Below are positions 1 to 5,415 of a stretch of 6,327 nucleotides of DNA, one piece after another. The notes under the pieces are model-generated. The model searched no databases. It was not told the origin of the DNA and was given only the letters and a program-made list of their open reading frames with translations. The stretch is from Clostridia bacterium (lineage in GTDB: Bacteria > Bacillota_E > RBS10-35 > JAJYVN01), in contig DAHWHV010000366.1 of assembly GCA_027335545.1 (NCBI GenBank), forward strand, positions 1 to 6,327. Direction: 5' to 3'. Positions within the stretch are counted from its first letter, which is position 1, and each line of letters starts with the position of its first letter. Made by a program: the position numbers and the translations under genes.

Positions 1-1
1 C

Positions 2-34
2 GCCCTGATCGAGACCCTGGCCCGCGCGGGATAG
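2..34 (+). CDS. C-terminal tail of an upstream gene (partial)
   Basis: Reading frame 2 gives ALIETLARAG followed by TAG at 32-34. The codons (GCC CTG ATC GAG ACC CTG GCC CGC GCG GGA) show the third-position G/C preference of the real genes here, and the peptide looks like the end of an amphipathic helix. Only ten codons lie in the window, so no family can be named. The inverted repeat GGGAT/ATCCC (28-32 and 39-43) overlaps the stop but has no T-run, so it is a weak terminator at best. The gene call is an inference from codon use. Confidence 0.4.
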   Translation, partial: ALIETLARAG

Positions 35-107
35 TTCCATCCCTCTGAAGCGCCTTCCGCCCGTCACATCAAGCAAATCCCCGATCTCGGCCCCCGGTCG
101 CATGCTT

Positions 108-141
108 CCCTATCCCCATACCCCCACCCCGCCGCCCGCCC
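108..141 (-). other. Putative G-quadruplex motif (minus strand)
   Basis: Six C-runs of three or more bases on the plus strand (108-110, 114-117, 121-125, 127-130, 135-137, 139-141) are separated by one to four bases. The minus strand therefore has six closely spaced G-runs, more than the four needed for an intramolecular quadruplex; the plus strand could form an i-motif. Whether it folds in the cell is unknown. Confidence 0.5.
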
Positions 142-159
142 TAAAAGTGCGAAACCCCA

Positions 160-170
160 CTTACTGTAAG
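160..170. promoter_or_regulatory. 11-bp perfect dyad CTTACTGTAAG, candidate operator
   Basis: CTTAC-T-GTAAG is a perfect inverted repeat with one central base, in the most AT-containing stretch of the upstream region. A second small inverted repeat, AAGTG/CACTT (145-149 and 158-162), abuts it. The form fits a repressor half-site pair, but an 11-bp dyad can occur by chance in 600 bp and no regulator is visible. Confidence 0.2.
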
Positions 171-182
171 CCCAACACATAG

Positions 183-225
183 CCAGAACCGGGTGCCACC
201 AGCCCGCCGGGGCTTGGGGTTCTGG
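183..225 (+). repeat. Two-step hairpin overlapping a G-quadruplex motif
   Basis: CCAGAACC (183-190) is perfectly complementary to GGTTCTGG (218-225). Inside it AGCCC (201-205) pairs with GGGCT (210-214) around a GCCG loop. The 3' arms share bases with the G-runs at 209-238, so hairpin and quadruplex would exclude each other. There is no T-tract, so this is not a standard terminator. Confidence 0.4.
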
Positions 226-238
226 GGGCGGGCGGGGG
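209..238 (+). other. Putative G-quadruplex motif (plus strand)
   Basis: Five G-runs, 209-212 (4), 216-219 (4), 224-228 (5), 230-232 (3) and 234-238 (5), are joined by loops of 3, 4, 1 and 1 bases. Short loops and long runs make this the strongest quadruplex candidate in the window. It lies about 370 bp upstream of the SNF2 start. Confidence 0.55.
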
Positions 239-272
239 TTCCTCCCCGATAACCACCGCCAAGCGGGAGTCG

Positions 273-297
273 CCCCACCCCCGCGCTTCCCTTGCCC
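273..297 (-). other. Putative G-quadruplex motif (minus strand)
   Basis: C-runs at 273-276, 278-282, 289-291 and 295-297 give four G-runs on the minus strand with loops of 1, 6 and 3 bases. It overlaps the left element of the possible promoter at 292-319. Confidence 0.4.
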
Positions 298-319
298 ACC
301 ATGGCCGTCGCCTTAGAGT
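292..319 (+). promoter_or_regulatory. Possible sigma70-type promoter for the SNF2-SWIM unit
   Basis: TTGCCC (292-297) and TAGAGT (314-319) are separated by 16 bp, an acceptable spacing. They match TTGACA at about 3-4 of 6 and TATAAT at 4 of 6 positions. Transcription would begin near 326 and leave a leader of about 280 nt. The match is weak and was chosen partly because it lies in the right place; the true promoter could be elsewhere in 140-450. Confidence 0.22.
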
Positions 320-352
320 AACATCCCGTCAGAAAAACGGCAGAACCCCATT

Positions 353-363
353 ACCGTGACGGT
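353..363. repeat. 11-bp perfect dyad ACCGTGACGGT
   Basis: ACCGT-G-ACGGT is a perfect inverted repeat with one central base, about 35 bp after the possible -10 element. It could be an operator half-site pair or a small leader hairpin. A similar dyad, GTGGC-A-GCCAC, lies at 443-453. Neither is individually significant. Confidence 0.18.
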
Positions 364-379
364 TCGTTCCGTTGTTCCC

Positions 380-397
380 GGAGGGCCTATCCCCTCC
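380..397 (+). repeat. Leader hairpin GGAGGG/CCCTCC
   Basis: GGAGGG (380-385) is perfectly complementary to CCCTCC (392-397) around the six-base loop CCTATC. The left arm resembles a Shine-Dalgarno sequence but no good start codon follows at the right distance. The right arm could instead pair with the GGAGG at 597-601. Confidence 0.3.
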
Positions 398-521
398 ACG
401 ACCGCCGGGCGGCCGAACTCGGCGAGCGCCCCTGGCGCCCTGGTGGCAGCCACTGGCCACGCGGAGCGCAGGCCCACCCTTGCCCGATGATCCCCTGCTG
501 CAGGCCGAAGAGGTCCTCCAC

Positions 522-549
522 CCTGCGGGCGCGGGGCTGCGCCCGCAGG
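522..549 (+). promoter_or_regulatory. Perfect 11-bp hairpin in the SNF2 leader
   Basis: CCTGCGGGCGC (522-532) is the exact reverse complement of GCGCCCGCAGG (539-549), with the six-base loop GGGGCT. It lies 58 bp before the start codon and has no following U-run, so it is not a typical intrinsic terminator. TCCTCC (514-519), immediately 5' of the stem, is complementary to GGAGGA (597-602) in the helicase ribosome-binding site. The hairpin could bring these two close together and mask the site. The pairing is seen in sequence; the regulatory role is inference. Confidence 0.45.
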
Positions 550-594
550 TCCGGCGGGAGCGGCCCCCGAACGGTCCGGGCCACGTCTGCCAGG

Positions 595-601
595 AAGGAG
601 G
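595..601 (+). promoter_or_regulatory. Strong ribosome-binding site fixing a TTG start
   Basis: AAGGAGG ends six bases before the TTG at 608-610. This near-perfect anti-16S match at ideal spacing decides the start of the SNF2 gene, which has no ATG or GTG at this position. Confidence 0.85.
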
Positions 602-607
602 ATCTGC

Positions 608-3600
608 TTGCCGGCCGCCTTGCACGGAGCCTTTCTGGACGGCCGCCTCGCCGTGTGGGGCGAGAGCGCGCCGCGCGGACTAGGGGCGCCCACGCCCGCG
701 CGGAGGCGAGCCCCGGCGGGCCATCCCTGCGGCCTCTCCGGGGAGGGCTTGGCCCAGGCGCTGGCCCTGGCGGTGCCGCAACTGCCGGTGGACGCGCTCC
801 CCGCCGCGGCGGTGGCGTGGCTGCCCACGGCGGACGGAGGCGCGGGGCCGCTGCCCTCGGGCGCCGCCGCAGCGGCGGGCGTCGACGATGCGGCGGCCCT
901 GCCCCCCGTGGTCCTCCGGGCCTGGGCGGTCGACGCTGTGCGGCTGCCGCCCGGAGCAGCGGTCGAGCTGCTGGCGCGCTGCGCGCAGGAGGATGCGTTC
1001 GGTCCCGGCCTGCGGGTCGGGGCAGACCTGTGGTTCTGGGTGCAGGCGCTACGCCTGGTGGCGGGCGTCGCCGCCCGGTGCGCGTTGCTGCCCTCGGTGC
1101 GGGCCAGCGGCGCCGTCCACCGCGCCTGCTGGGAGCCCCTGCTCGGGCCGCGCGACCGGGCCGCGGCCGACCGGCTGGCCGCGGCCATGCCCGGCGCCTG
1201 CCGTGCGCTCTCGGCCTCGGCGGAGGCCCCCCCGGGTCTGCCAGCCCGGTCGATCCTCGAGGCGTTCGTCGCCTGGGTCACCGACCACCTGGCCCGGGAG
1301 GCAGACGCCGCGGAGCCGGCGCGCACCGCGCCTCCCTCCCGCCGCCGGGCCGTCCCTGCCTTCGACAGCCTGCACGACCAGTGGCTGCACGCGCTGCGGG
1401 CGCCGGACGGCGTGCTGGCCGGTGAGCCGGCAGAGCTGGCGGCCCTGCTGGTGCAGGCCCGCGACTGGGCGGCCCCCATCCGCGTGCGCCACGACGCGCC
1501 CTACCGGCTGTGCTTCCGCCTGCAGGAGCCGCCGGTCCAGGACGGCCGGGAGGCCCCCGCCGAGCCTCCGCACGCCGACGCCTCCTGGCACGTCCGCTAT
1601 GTCCTGGAGGGCCGCGACGATCCGAGCCTGCTCCTGACGGCCGACCAGGTCTGGAGCCCCGGTCGCGGGGGCCCGGGCCACGACGCCCGCGAGGTGCTGT
1701 TGGCGGCACTGGGCCGCGCGGCGGCGCTGTCCCCGGAGGTCAGCGGCAGCCTCCGGGGCGCGCAGCCCGCCGGATACACCCTGGATGCCGTCGGCGCGCA
1801 CGCCTTCCTGACCGAGACGGCGCCGCTGCTGGAGCAGGCGGGCTTCGGCCTGCTGCTGCCGCCGTGGTGGGCGGGCCGCCGCACGAAGGCACACCTGACG
1901 GCACGCGCCCACGCCCGGGCGCCCAGGCTGGCGGCCGCGGCGGGCCTCGGCCTGGATGCCGTCGTGCACTTCGACTGGGAGCTGGCCCTGGGCGGGCAGG
2001 CGCTCTCGCTGCAGGAGCTGGAGCTCCTGGCGCGCCTGAAGGCCCCGCTGGTGCAGGTGCGCGGCGAGTGGGTGCAGGTCGACGCCGACCAGATCCGGGC
2101 GGCGCTGGCGCTGGTGCAGGGCAGGGGGCTGCGCCGCGGCACCCTGCGCGACGCGCTCCGCCTGGCGGCGGGGATGGAGGCGGGCCCCGCCAGCGGGCTG
2201 CCGGTCGAGCTCGGGACCGCCGAGGGCTGGATCGCGGAGGTCCTCGGGGACCTGGCGGCGCGGGGGGGTTCCGGGGAAGGGGACGCCGGCGCACCCTCCC
2301 CGGCCGTGCCGCCGCCCGAGGGCCTGCAGGCGACGCTGCGCCCCTATCAGGCCCGCGGCTACGCCTGGCTCCACGGCCTGTCCCGCCTGGGCCTAGGGGC
2401 CTGCCTGGCCGATGACATGGGCCTGGGCAAGACCGTGCAGACCCTCGCGCTACTGCAGCACGACTGGAGCGAGGCCGCCAGCGCGGGCCCCGTGCTCCTG
2501 GTCTGCCCGACCTCGGTCCTGGCGAACTGGCGCAAGGAGGCGGAACGCTTCACGCCGGCCCTGCCGGTCCTGATCCACCACGGTGCCGGCCGGGAGCGCG
2601 GGGAGGCCTTCGCCGCGTTGGTGGCGCGGCACGCGCTCGTGCTGACCAGCTACGCCCTGCTGCAGCGCGATGCCGGGGCGGTCGCCGGCGTGCCCTGGCG
2701 CGGGGTCGTTCTGGACGAGGCGCAGAACGTCAAGAACGCGGAGACCAAGCAGGCACAGGCGGCCCGAGGCCTGCGGGCCGGCTACCGCATCGCGCTCACC
2801 GGAACGCCGGTGGAGAACAGCGTGGGCGACCTGTGGTCGATCATGGAGTTCCTGAACCCCGGCCTGCTCGGCACCCAGGCGGACTTCCGCCGGCGCTTCC
2901 TCATCCCCGTGCAGGTCTCCCGGGACCCTGCGGCGGCAGCCCAGCTCCAGCGCCTGACCGGGCCCTTCCTGCTCCGCCGGCTGAAGACCGACCCCTCCGT
3001 GATCCGCGACCTGCCGCCCAAGAACGAGATGAAGGTCTTCTGCACGCTGACCCGGGAGCAGGCCTCGCTCTACCGGGCGGTGGTCGCCGGCCTGGAGGAG
3101 GCGCTGCAGGACGCCCTGGGCATCGCGCGGCGCGGGGCGATCCTCTCGGCGCTGAGCAAGCTCAAGCAGGTCTGCAACCACCCCGCCCACCTGCTAGGCG
3201 ACGGCTCGCCGCTCCCGGGCCGCTCGGGCAAGCTCGACCGCCTGACCGAGATGCTGGAGGAGGCCCTGGCGGAGGGAGACCGGGCGCTGATCTTCACCCA
3301 GTTCACGGAGATGGGCACCCTCCTGCAGGCACACCTGCGGGAGGCCCTCGGCCGGGAGGTCCTGTTCCTGCACGGCGGTGTACCGCGCCTGCAGCGGGAA
3401 CGCATGGTCGAGCGCTTCCAGGCCGCCGGAGCCGGGCCGCCGCTCTTCATCCTCTCGCTGAAGGCCGGAGGCACCGGCCTCAACCTGACGGCGGCCAACC
3501 GCGTCTTTCACTTCGACCGCTGGTGGAACCCGGCCGTGGAGAACCAGGCCACGGACCGCGCCTTCCGCATCGGCCAGCGCCAGACGGTGCAGGTGCACAA

Positions 3601-3766
3601 GTTCGTCTGCGCCGGCACGGTGGAGGAGAAGATCGACGCCATGATCGAAGCCAAGCACGAGGTGGCGGAACGCGTGGTCGGCGCTGGCGAGACCTGGCTC
3701 ACGGAGCTGTCCACGGCGGAGCTGCGCGACCTGCTGGCCCTCCGCTCGGAGGCGGTGGCAGACTGA
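608..3766 (+). CDS. SNF2-family DEAD/DEAH-type ATPase/helicase, YwqA-like
   Basis: This 1052-residue protein is a complete SWI2/SNF2 superfamily-2 ATPase, expected in the cytoplasm acting as a DNA translocase or nucleoprotein remodeller rather than a true unwinding helicase. The N-terminal half (about 1-550) is the bacterial SNF2-associated module: a GAFLDGRLAVWGE start typical of this group, a WHVRYVLEG...LLLTADQVW segment, and the conserved LLEQAGFGLLLPPWW (from 407), W457 and VRGEWVQVD (W488) blocks of the SNF2-associated domain (Pfam SNF2_assoc). A Gly/Pro-rich linker (about 552-571) follows. The ATPase core has LRPYQ (577-581), motif I DDMGLGKT (K608, T609), motif Ia CPTSVLANW (633-641), motif II DEAQ (703-706), motif III LTGTPVEN (730-737), LLRRLKTD (788-795), CNHP (856-859), motif IV ALIFTQF (893-899), motif V LKAGGTGLNL (951-960) and motif VI with Q980, D983, R984, R987, Q990 and R991. 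Every catalytic motif is intact. It is probably the first gene of a unit with the SWIM protein, as in B. subtilis ywqA-ywqB. DNA repair, transcription recycling or defence roles are all possible; none is shown here. Confidence 0.93.
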   Translation: MPAALHGAFLDGRLAVWGESAPRGLGAPTPARRRAPAGHPCGLSGEGLAQALALAVPQLPVDALPAAAVAWLPTADGGAGPLPSGAAAAAGVDDAAALPPVVLRAWAVDAVRLPPGAAVELLARCAQEDAFGPGLRVGADLWFWVQALRLVAGVAARCALLPSVRASGAVHRACWEPLLGPRDRAAADRLAAAMPGACRALSASAEAPPGLPARSILEAFVAWVTDHLAREADAAEPARTAPPSRRRAVPAFDSLHDQWLHALRAPDGVLAGEPAELAALLVQARDWAAPIRVRHDAPYRLCFRLQEPPVQDGREAPAEPPHADASWHVRYVLEGRDDPSLLLTADQVWSPGRGGPGHDAREVLLAALGRAAALSPEVSGSLRGAQPAGYTLDAVGAHAFLTETAPLLEQAGFGLLLPPWWAGRRTKAHLTARAHARAPRLAAAAGLGLDAVVHFDWELALGGQALSLQELELLARLKAPLVQVRGEWVQVDADQIRAALALVQGRGLRRGTLRDALRLAAGMEAGPASGLPVELGTAEGWIAEVLGDLAARGGSGEGDAGAPSPAVPPPEGLQATLRPYQARGYAWLHGLSRLGLGACLADDMGLGKTVQTLALLQHDWSEAASAGPVLLVCPTSVLANWRKEAERFTPALPVLIHHGAGRERGEAFAALVARHALVLTSYALLQRDAGAVAGVPWRGVVLDEAQNVKNAETKQAQAARGLRAGYRIALTGTPVENSVGDLWSIMEFLNPGLLGTQADFRRRFLIPVQVSRDPAAAAQLQRLTGPFLLRRLKTDPSVIRDLPPKNEMKVFCTLTREQASLYRAVVAGLEEALQDALGIARRGAILSALSKLKQVCNHPAHLLGDGSPLPGRSGKLDRLTEMLEEALAEGDRALIFTQFTEMGTLLQAHLREALGREVLFLHGGVPRLQRERMVERFQAAGAGPPLFILSLKAGGTGLNLTAANRVFHFDRWWNPAVENQATDRAFRIGQRQTVQVHKFVCAGTVEEKIDAMIEAKHEVAERVVGAGETWLTELSTAELRDLLALRSEAVAD
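2262..2282 (+). other. G-run cluster in the interdomain linker codons
   Basis: A seven-G run (2262-2268) is followed by GGGG at 2273-2276 and GGGG at 2279-2282, in the codons for the Gly-rich linker (R552-G558) between the SNF2-associated module and the ATPase core. If the G7 run counts as two runs, this meets the four-run quadruplex pattern. The frame is intact as given, but a one-base error here would sever the ATPase core. Confidence 0.35.
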
Positions 3767-3828
3767 TCGCGCCCGCCCGGGCACTCCGGCGGCGGGCCCA
3801 CGGGTGCCGCCCCGGCGCCTGCGGCCGG

Positions 3829-3855
3829 CCCCCGCGCCTGGGACGTACGCGGGGG
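3829..3855 (+). repeat. 8-bp hairpin in the SNF2-SWIM spacer
   Basis: CCCCCGCG (3829-3836) is perfectly complementary to CGCGGGGG (3848-3855), with an 11-base loop CCTGGGACGTA. The all-GC stem should be stable in RNA, but a T-run is lacking. It could act as a pause, a processing site or a 3'-end stabiliser between the two genes. Confidence 0.4.
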
Positions 3856-3870
3856 GTGCGCCCCGGTCTG

Positions 3871-3902
3871 GGCTGCCCCGCTGCCCAGGCTGCCCCGCTG
3901 CC
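3871..3902 (+). repeat. 15-bp perfect tandem repeat before the SWIM gene
   Basis: GGCTGCCCCGCTGCC occurs at 3871-3885 and again at 3888-3902, two bases apart (17-bp period). The second copy abuts the SWIM ribosome-binding site, so copy-number change would alter the distance from the upstream hairpin but not the ribosome-binding site itself. It could be a binding-site pair or simple replication slippage. Confidence 0.55.
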
Positions 3903-3905
3903 AAA

Positions 3906-3911
3906 GGGAGG
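3906..3911 (+). promoter_or_regulatory. Ribosome-binding site of the SWIM gene
   Basis: GGGAGG (within AAAGGGAGG, 3903-3911) precedes the ATG at 3923 by 11 bases, slightly longer than ideal and weaker than the SNF2 site. It still supports independent translation initiation at 3923. Confidence 0.6.
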
Positions 3912-3922
3912 CTGCGATCGCG

Positions 3923-5002
3923 ATGAGACGGGGCCATGGAGGGCGGAGCGGGTCCCGCGGGGGCTGGTACGGCGGCTACCCCGCACCGTCGCGGCCGCGG
4001 GAGGCCAAGGGCGGGATCCGGGCGCAGACGGGGCGCGGCGCCTTCGGCCAGAGCTGGTGGGCCCGCCGCTGGATCGCCGTCCTGGAGGGCTTCCAGCTCG
4101 GGGCGCGGCTCTCGCGGGGCCGCTCCTACGCCCGCAACGGCCAGGTGCTGTCCATCGAGATCGGGGCGGGCGCCGTGCGGGCTCAGGTGCAGGGCTCGCG
4201 GCCGGCGCCCTACCGCGTCGGCATCGGCCTGCCCGCGCTCGACCCGGCCGCCTGGCGCCGGGTGGGGGAGGCCATCGCCGGGCGAGCGGCCTTCGCCGCC
4301 GCCCTCCTCGCCGGGCAGATGCCCCAGGACATCGAGGAGGCCTTCTCCGCCGCGGGGGTTTCGCTGTTCCCGGAGCGGCCGGGGGACCTGCGCACCGAGT
4401 GCAGCTGCCCGGACTGGTCCAACCCCTGCAAGCACGTCGCCGCCGTCTACTACCTGATCGGCGAGGAGTTCGACCGCGACCCCTTCCTGCTCTTCCTGCT
4501 CCGCGGCCTGGACCGCGCCGGCCTAGCCCAGCTGCTCTCCGGCGCCGCAGCTGAGCCGGCGGCCCAGAGCGTCCCCGCCGCCCCGGAGCCGTTGCCCTGC
4601 GACCCCACCGTGTTCTGGAACGGGGCCCCGGGGCCGCTGCCCGTCCCGGCCGAGGCCTCCGTGTCGGTCGGGCCGGCCCTCGTGCGGCGGCTGGGCAACC
4701 TCCCCTTCTGGCGCGGCAGCCGGCCGCTGGCGGACGCCGTGCAGGAGGCATACGCCGATGCGTCCCGGCGCGGCCGGGCGCTGCTGGGCTGGGAACCGGA
4801 GGCGGGGGGACAGGGGCATCCCGCGGCCCCCGCCCCCCCAGTGCCCGCTCCGGCGGGCGGGGCCGCCGGGCCCAAGTCCCGCGACCGCGCCGCCCTCGAT
4901 GCCGACCTCCGCGCCGGCGTCCCGCCCGAGACCCTGCGCGCCCGCTACGACGGGCGGCTGCTCCGCCCATACCTCTCCCGTGGGCGGCGGACGACGCCGT
5001 AG
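3923..5002 (+). CDS. SWIM zinc-finger protein, YwqB-like
   Basis: The 359-residue protein has a basic Gly/Arg-rich N-terminus (1-30), then the conserved block of bacterial SWIM proteins: FGQSWWARRWIAVLE (41-55), RLSRGRSYARNGQV (62-75), RAQVQGSRPAPYRVGI (86-101) and GQMPQDIEEAF (131-141). Next is the zinc-binding SWIM motif CxCx6CxH with C160, C162, C169 and H171, in the setting CSCPDWSNPCKH. The family signature AAVYYLIGEEFDRDPFLLFLLRG (about 173-195) follows. The C-terminal half has FW (231-232), a RLGNLPFWRG block (256-265), a low-complexity Gly/Pro/Ala linker (about 293-317) and a charged tail (318-359). SWIM domains are predicted to bind DNA or proteins and often accompany SNF2 ATPases; this one lies just downstream of such an ATPase and probably serves as its targeting partner. 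The start is set by the ribosome-binding site. No enzymatic domain is visible. Confidence 0.9.
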   Translation: MRRGHGGRSGSRGGWYGGYPAPSRPREAKGGIRAQTGRGAFGQSWWARRWIAVLEGFQLGARLSRGRSYARNGQVLSIEIGAGAVRAQVQGSRPAPYRVGIGLPALDPAAWRRVGEAIAGRAAFAAALLAGQMPQDIEEAFSAAGVSLFPERPGDLRTECSCPDWSNPCKHVAAVYYLIGEEFDRDPFLLFLLRGLDRAGLAQLLSGAAAEPAAQSVPAAPEPLPCDPTVFWNGAPGPLPVPAEASVSVGPALVRRLGNLPFWRGSRPLADAVQEAYADASRRGRALLGWEPEAGGQGHPAAPAPPVPAPAGGAAGPKSRDRAALDADLRAGVPPETLRARYDGRLLRPYLSRGRRTTP

Positions 5003-5015
5003 GGGGGGGCGTTAG

Positions 5016-5047
5016 GGATCGTGGCACCAACCGGCCAGTAGGGTCCC
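5016..5047 (+). repeat. Left terminal inverted repeat
   Basis: This 32-base arm is the partner of 5477-5508. Conserved blocks shared by both arms are GGATCGTGGC, CCAACCG and AGTAGG. Confidence 0.7.
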
Positions 5048-5076
5048 GCTGCAGGCGGCGCGGGCGTGACCGACGG

Positions 5077-5199
5077 GCGCGTGCGGCGTTTGAGGCGGGG
5101 CGTGTGCCGGTGTCCCGTTTGGTGGTGGAGGCCGTGGTGGCCGCCCTGGACGCGGCGGAGGCCCCTCCCGCCACGCACGAGGCGACACGCACCCGGTAG
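5077..5199 (+). pseudogene. Coding-like fragment without a start, inside the element
   Basis: In this frame the bases read ARAAFEAGRVPVSRLVVEAV and continue VAALDAAEAPPATHEATRTR before TAG at 5197-5199. Mostly G/C third positions and the helix-like, Ala/Val-rich composition look like the C-terminal end of a real protein. The frame stays open upstream through the left terminal repeat, but that part is Arg-rich and unconvincing, and no start or ribosome-binding site is evident. It could be the remains of a cargo or transposase gene; I do not recognise the family. Confidence 0.25.
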
Positions 5200-5295
5200 G
5201 TGGCGATGCCAGACGGCTCCTGGGGTGCCCATGGGGGCGACCTGCCCGGCGGCTGAGGCCCCCGGTGCGCTGCTGTTGCCTGCTTCGGACCCAGT

Positions 5296-5334
5296 CGGCC
5301 ACCCGTTTCGGTTTTCGCCGGCCACCCATTTCGG
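5296..5334 (+). repeat. Two direct copies of a 16-bp inner repeat
   Basis: CGGCCACCCGTTTCGG (5296-5311) and CGGCCACCCATTTCGG (5319-5334) differ at one base and have a 23-bp period. An inverted third copy lies at 5416-5431. Repeated motifs of this kind near both ends of an element are characteristic of the transposase-binding ends of IS21-family insertion sequences; that assignment is inference. Confidence 0.7.
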
Positions 5335-5353
5335 AGCGGCCGGCCGGACCGGA

Positions 5354-5377
5354 GCCCTTGGGACAGAGGACAAGGGC
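5354..5377. repeat. Central 7-bp hairpin of the remnant
   Basis: GCCCTTG (5354-5360) is perfectly complementary to CAAGGGC (5371-5377) with a ten-base loop. It lies close to the centre of symmetry of the inner repeats (5296/5431). Confidence 0.4.
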
Positions 5378-5383
5378 ATCACC

Positions 5384-5402
5384 GGGGGGGAGCGGGGAGG
5401 GG
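5384..5402 (+). other. Putative G-quadruplex motif inside the remnant
   Basis: A seven-G run (5384-5390) is followed by GGGG at 5394-5397 and GGGG at 5399-5402. Split as GGG-G-GGG, the first run supplies two tracts, giving four tracts with loops of 1, 3 and 1 bases. Confidence 0.35.
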
Positions 5403-5415
5403 TGGCCGCTTGCGA

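Larger units (their letters stand above)
35..607. other. 573-bp non-coding region upstream of the helicase gene
   Basis: No reading frame here looks like a conserved gene. The left part (about 60-300) is rich in C-runs and G-runs and carries three G-quadruplex-type motifs. It includes the least GC-rich stretch of the area (about 142-190), with the dyad at 160-170. The right part (about 320-607) is probably the untranslated leader of the SNF2 gene and holds several small dyads plus the strong hairpin at 522-549. Short open frames in 372-683 (plus) and 387-584 (minus) have G/C-rich third positions, but I do not recognise either product. Confidence 0.6.
3767..3922 (+). other. 156-bp gap between SNF2 and SWIM genes
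   Basis: This GC-rich spacer has no coding sequence of its own. It contains the hairpin at 3829-3855, the 15-bp direct repeat at 3871-3902 and the SWIM ribosome-binding site. No clear promoter or U-tract terminator is present, so read-through from the SNF2 gene is the simplest model, perhaps tuned by the hairpin. Confidence 0.5.

Noticed and set aside
320..607. T-box or known riboswitch in the SNF2 leader
   Set aside because: No T-box consensus (AGGGTGGNACCGCG) on the plus strand and no riboswitch core I recognise; the nearest resemblance, AGGGTGGGCCTGCG, is on the minus strand without a matching downstream gene.
313..1479. 388-residue minus-strand open frame overlapping the leader and SNF2 5' end
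   Set aside because: Ser/Ala/Arg-rich composition with no domain, antisense to a well-supported gene; it is a shadow of GC-rich coding sequence.
1049..2374. 441-residue minus-strand open frame within the SNF2 gene
   Set aside because: Antisense to the conserved SNF2-associated module, low-complexity Gln/Arg/Gly-rich product, no recognisable motif.
2833..4554. 573-residue plus-strand frame spanning the SNF2 3' end and the SWIM gene
   Set aside because: Out of frame with motifs IV-VI and with the SWIM ligands, Pro/Arg/Gly-rich; a shadow frame.
608..5002. DISARM-type or other named phage-defence system
   Set aside because: A SNF2 ATPase alone is not diagnostic; no DrmA, DrmB, DrmC or methyltransferase gene is present, and the SNF2-SWIM pairing is also found as an ordinary chromosomal unit.
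3699..5192. 497-residue minus-strand open frame over the SWIM gene
   Set aside because: Arg/Pro/Gly-rich translation of the SWIM antisense strand with no motif.
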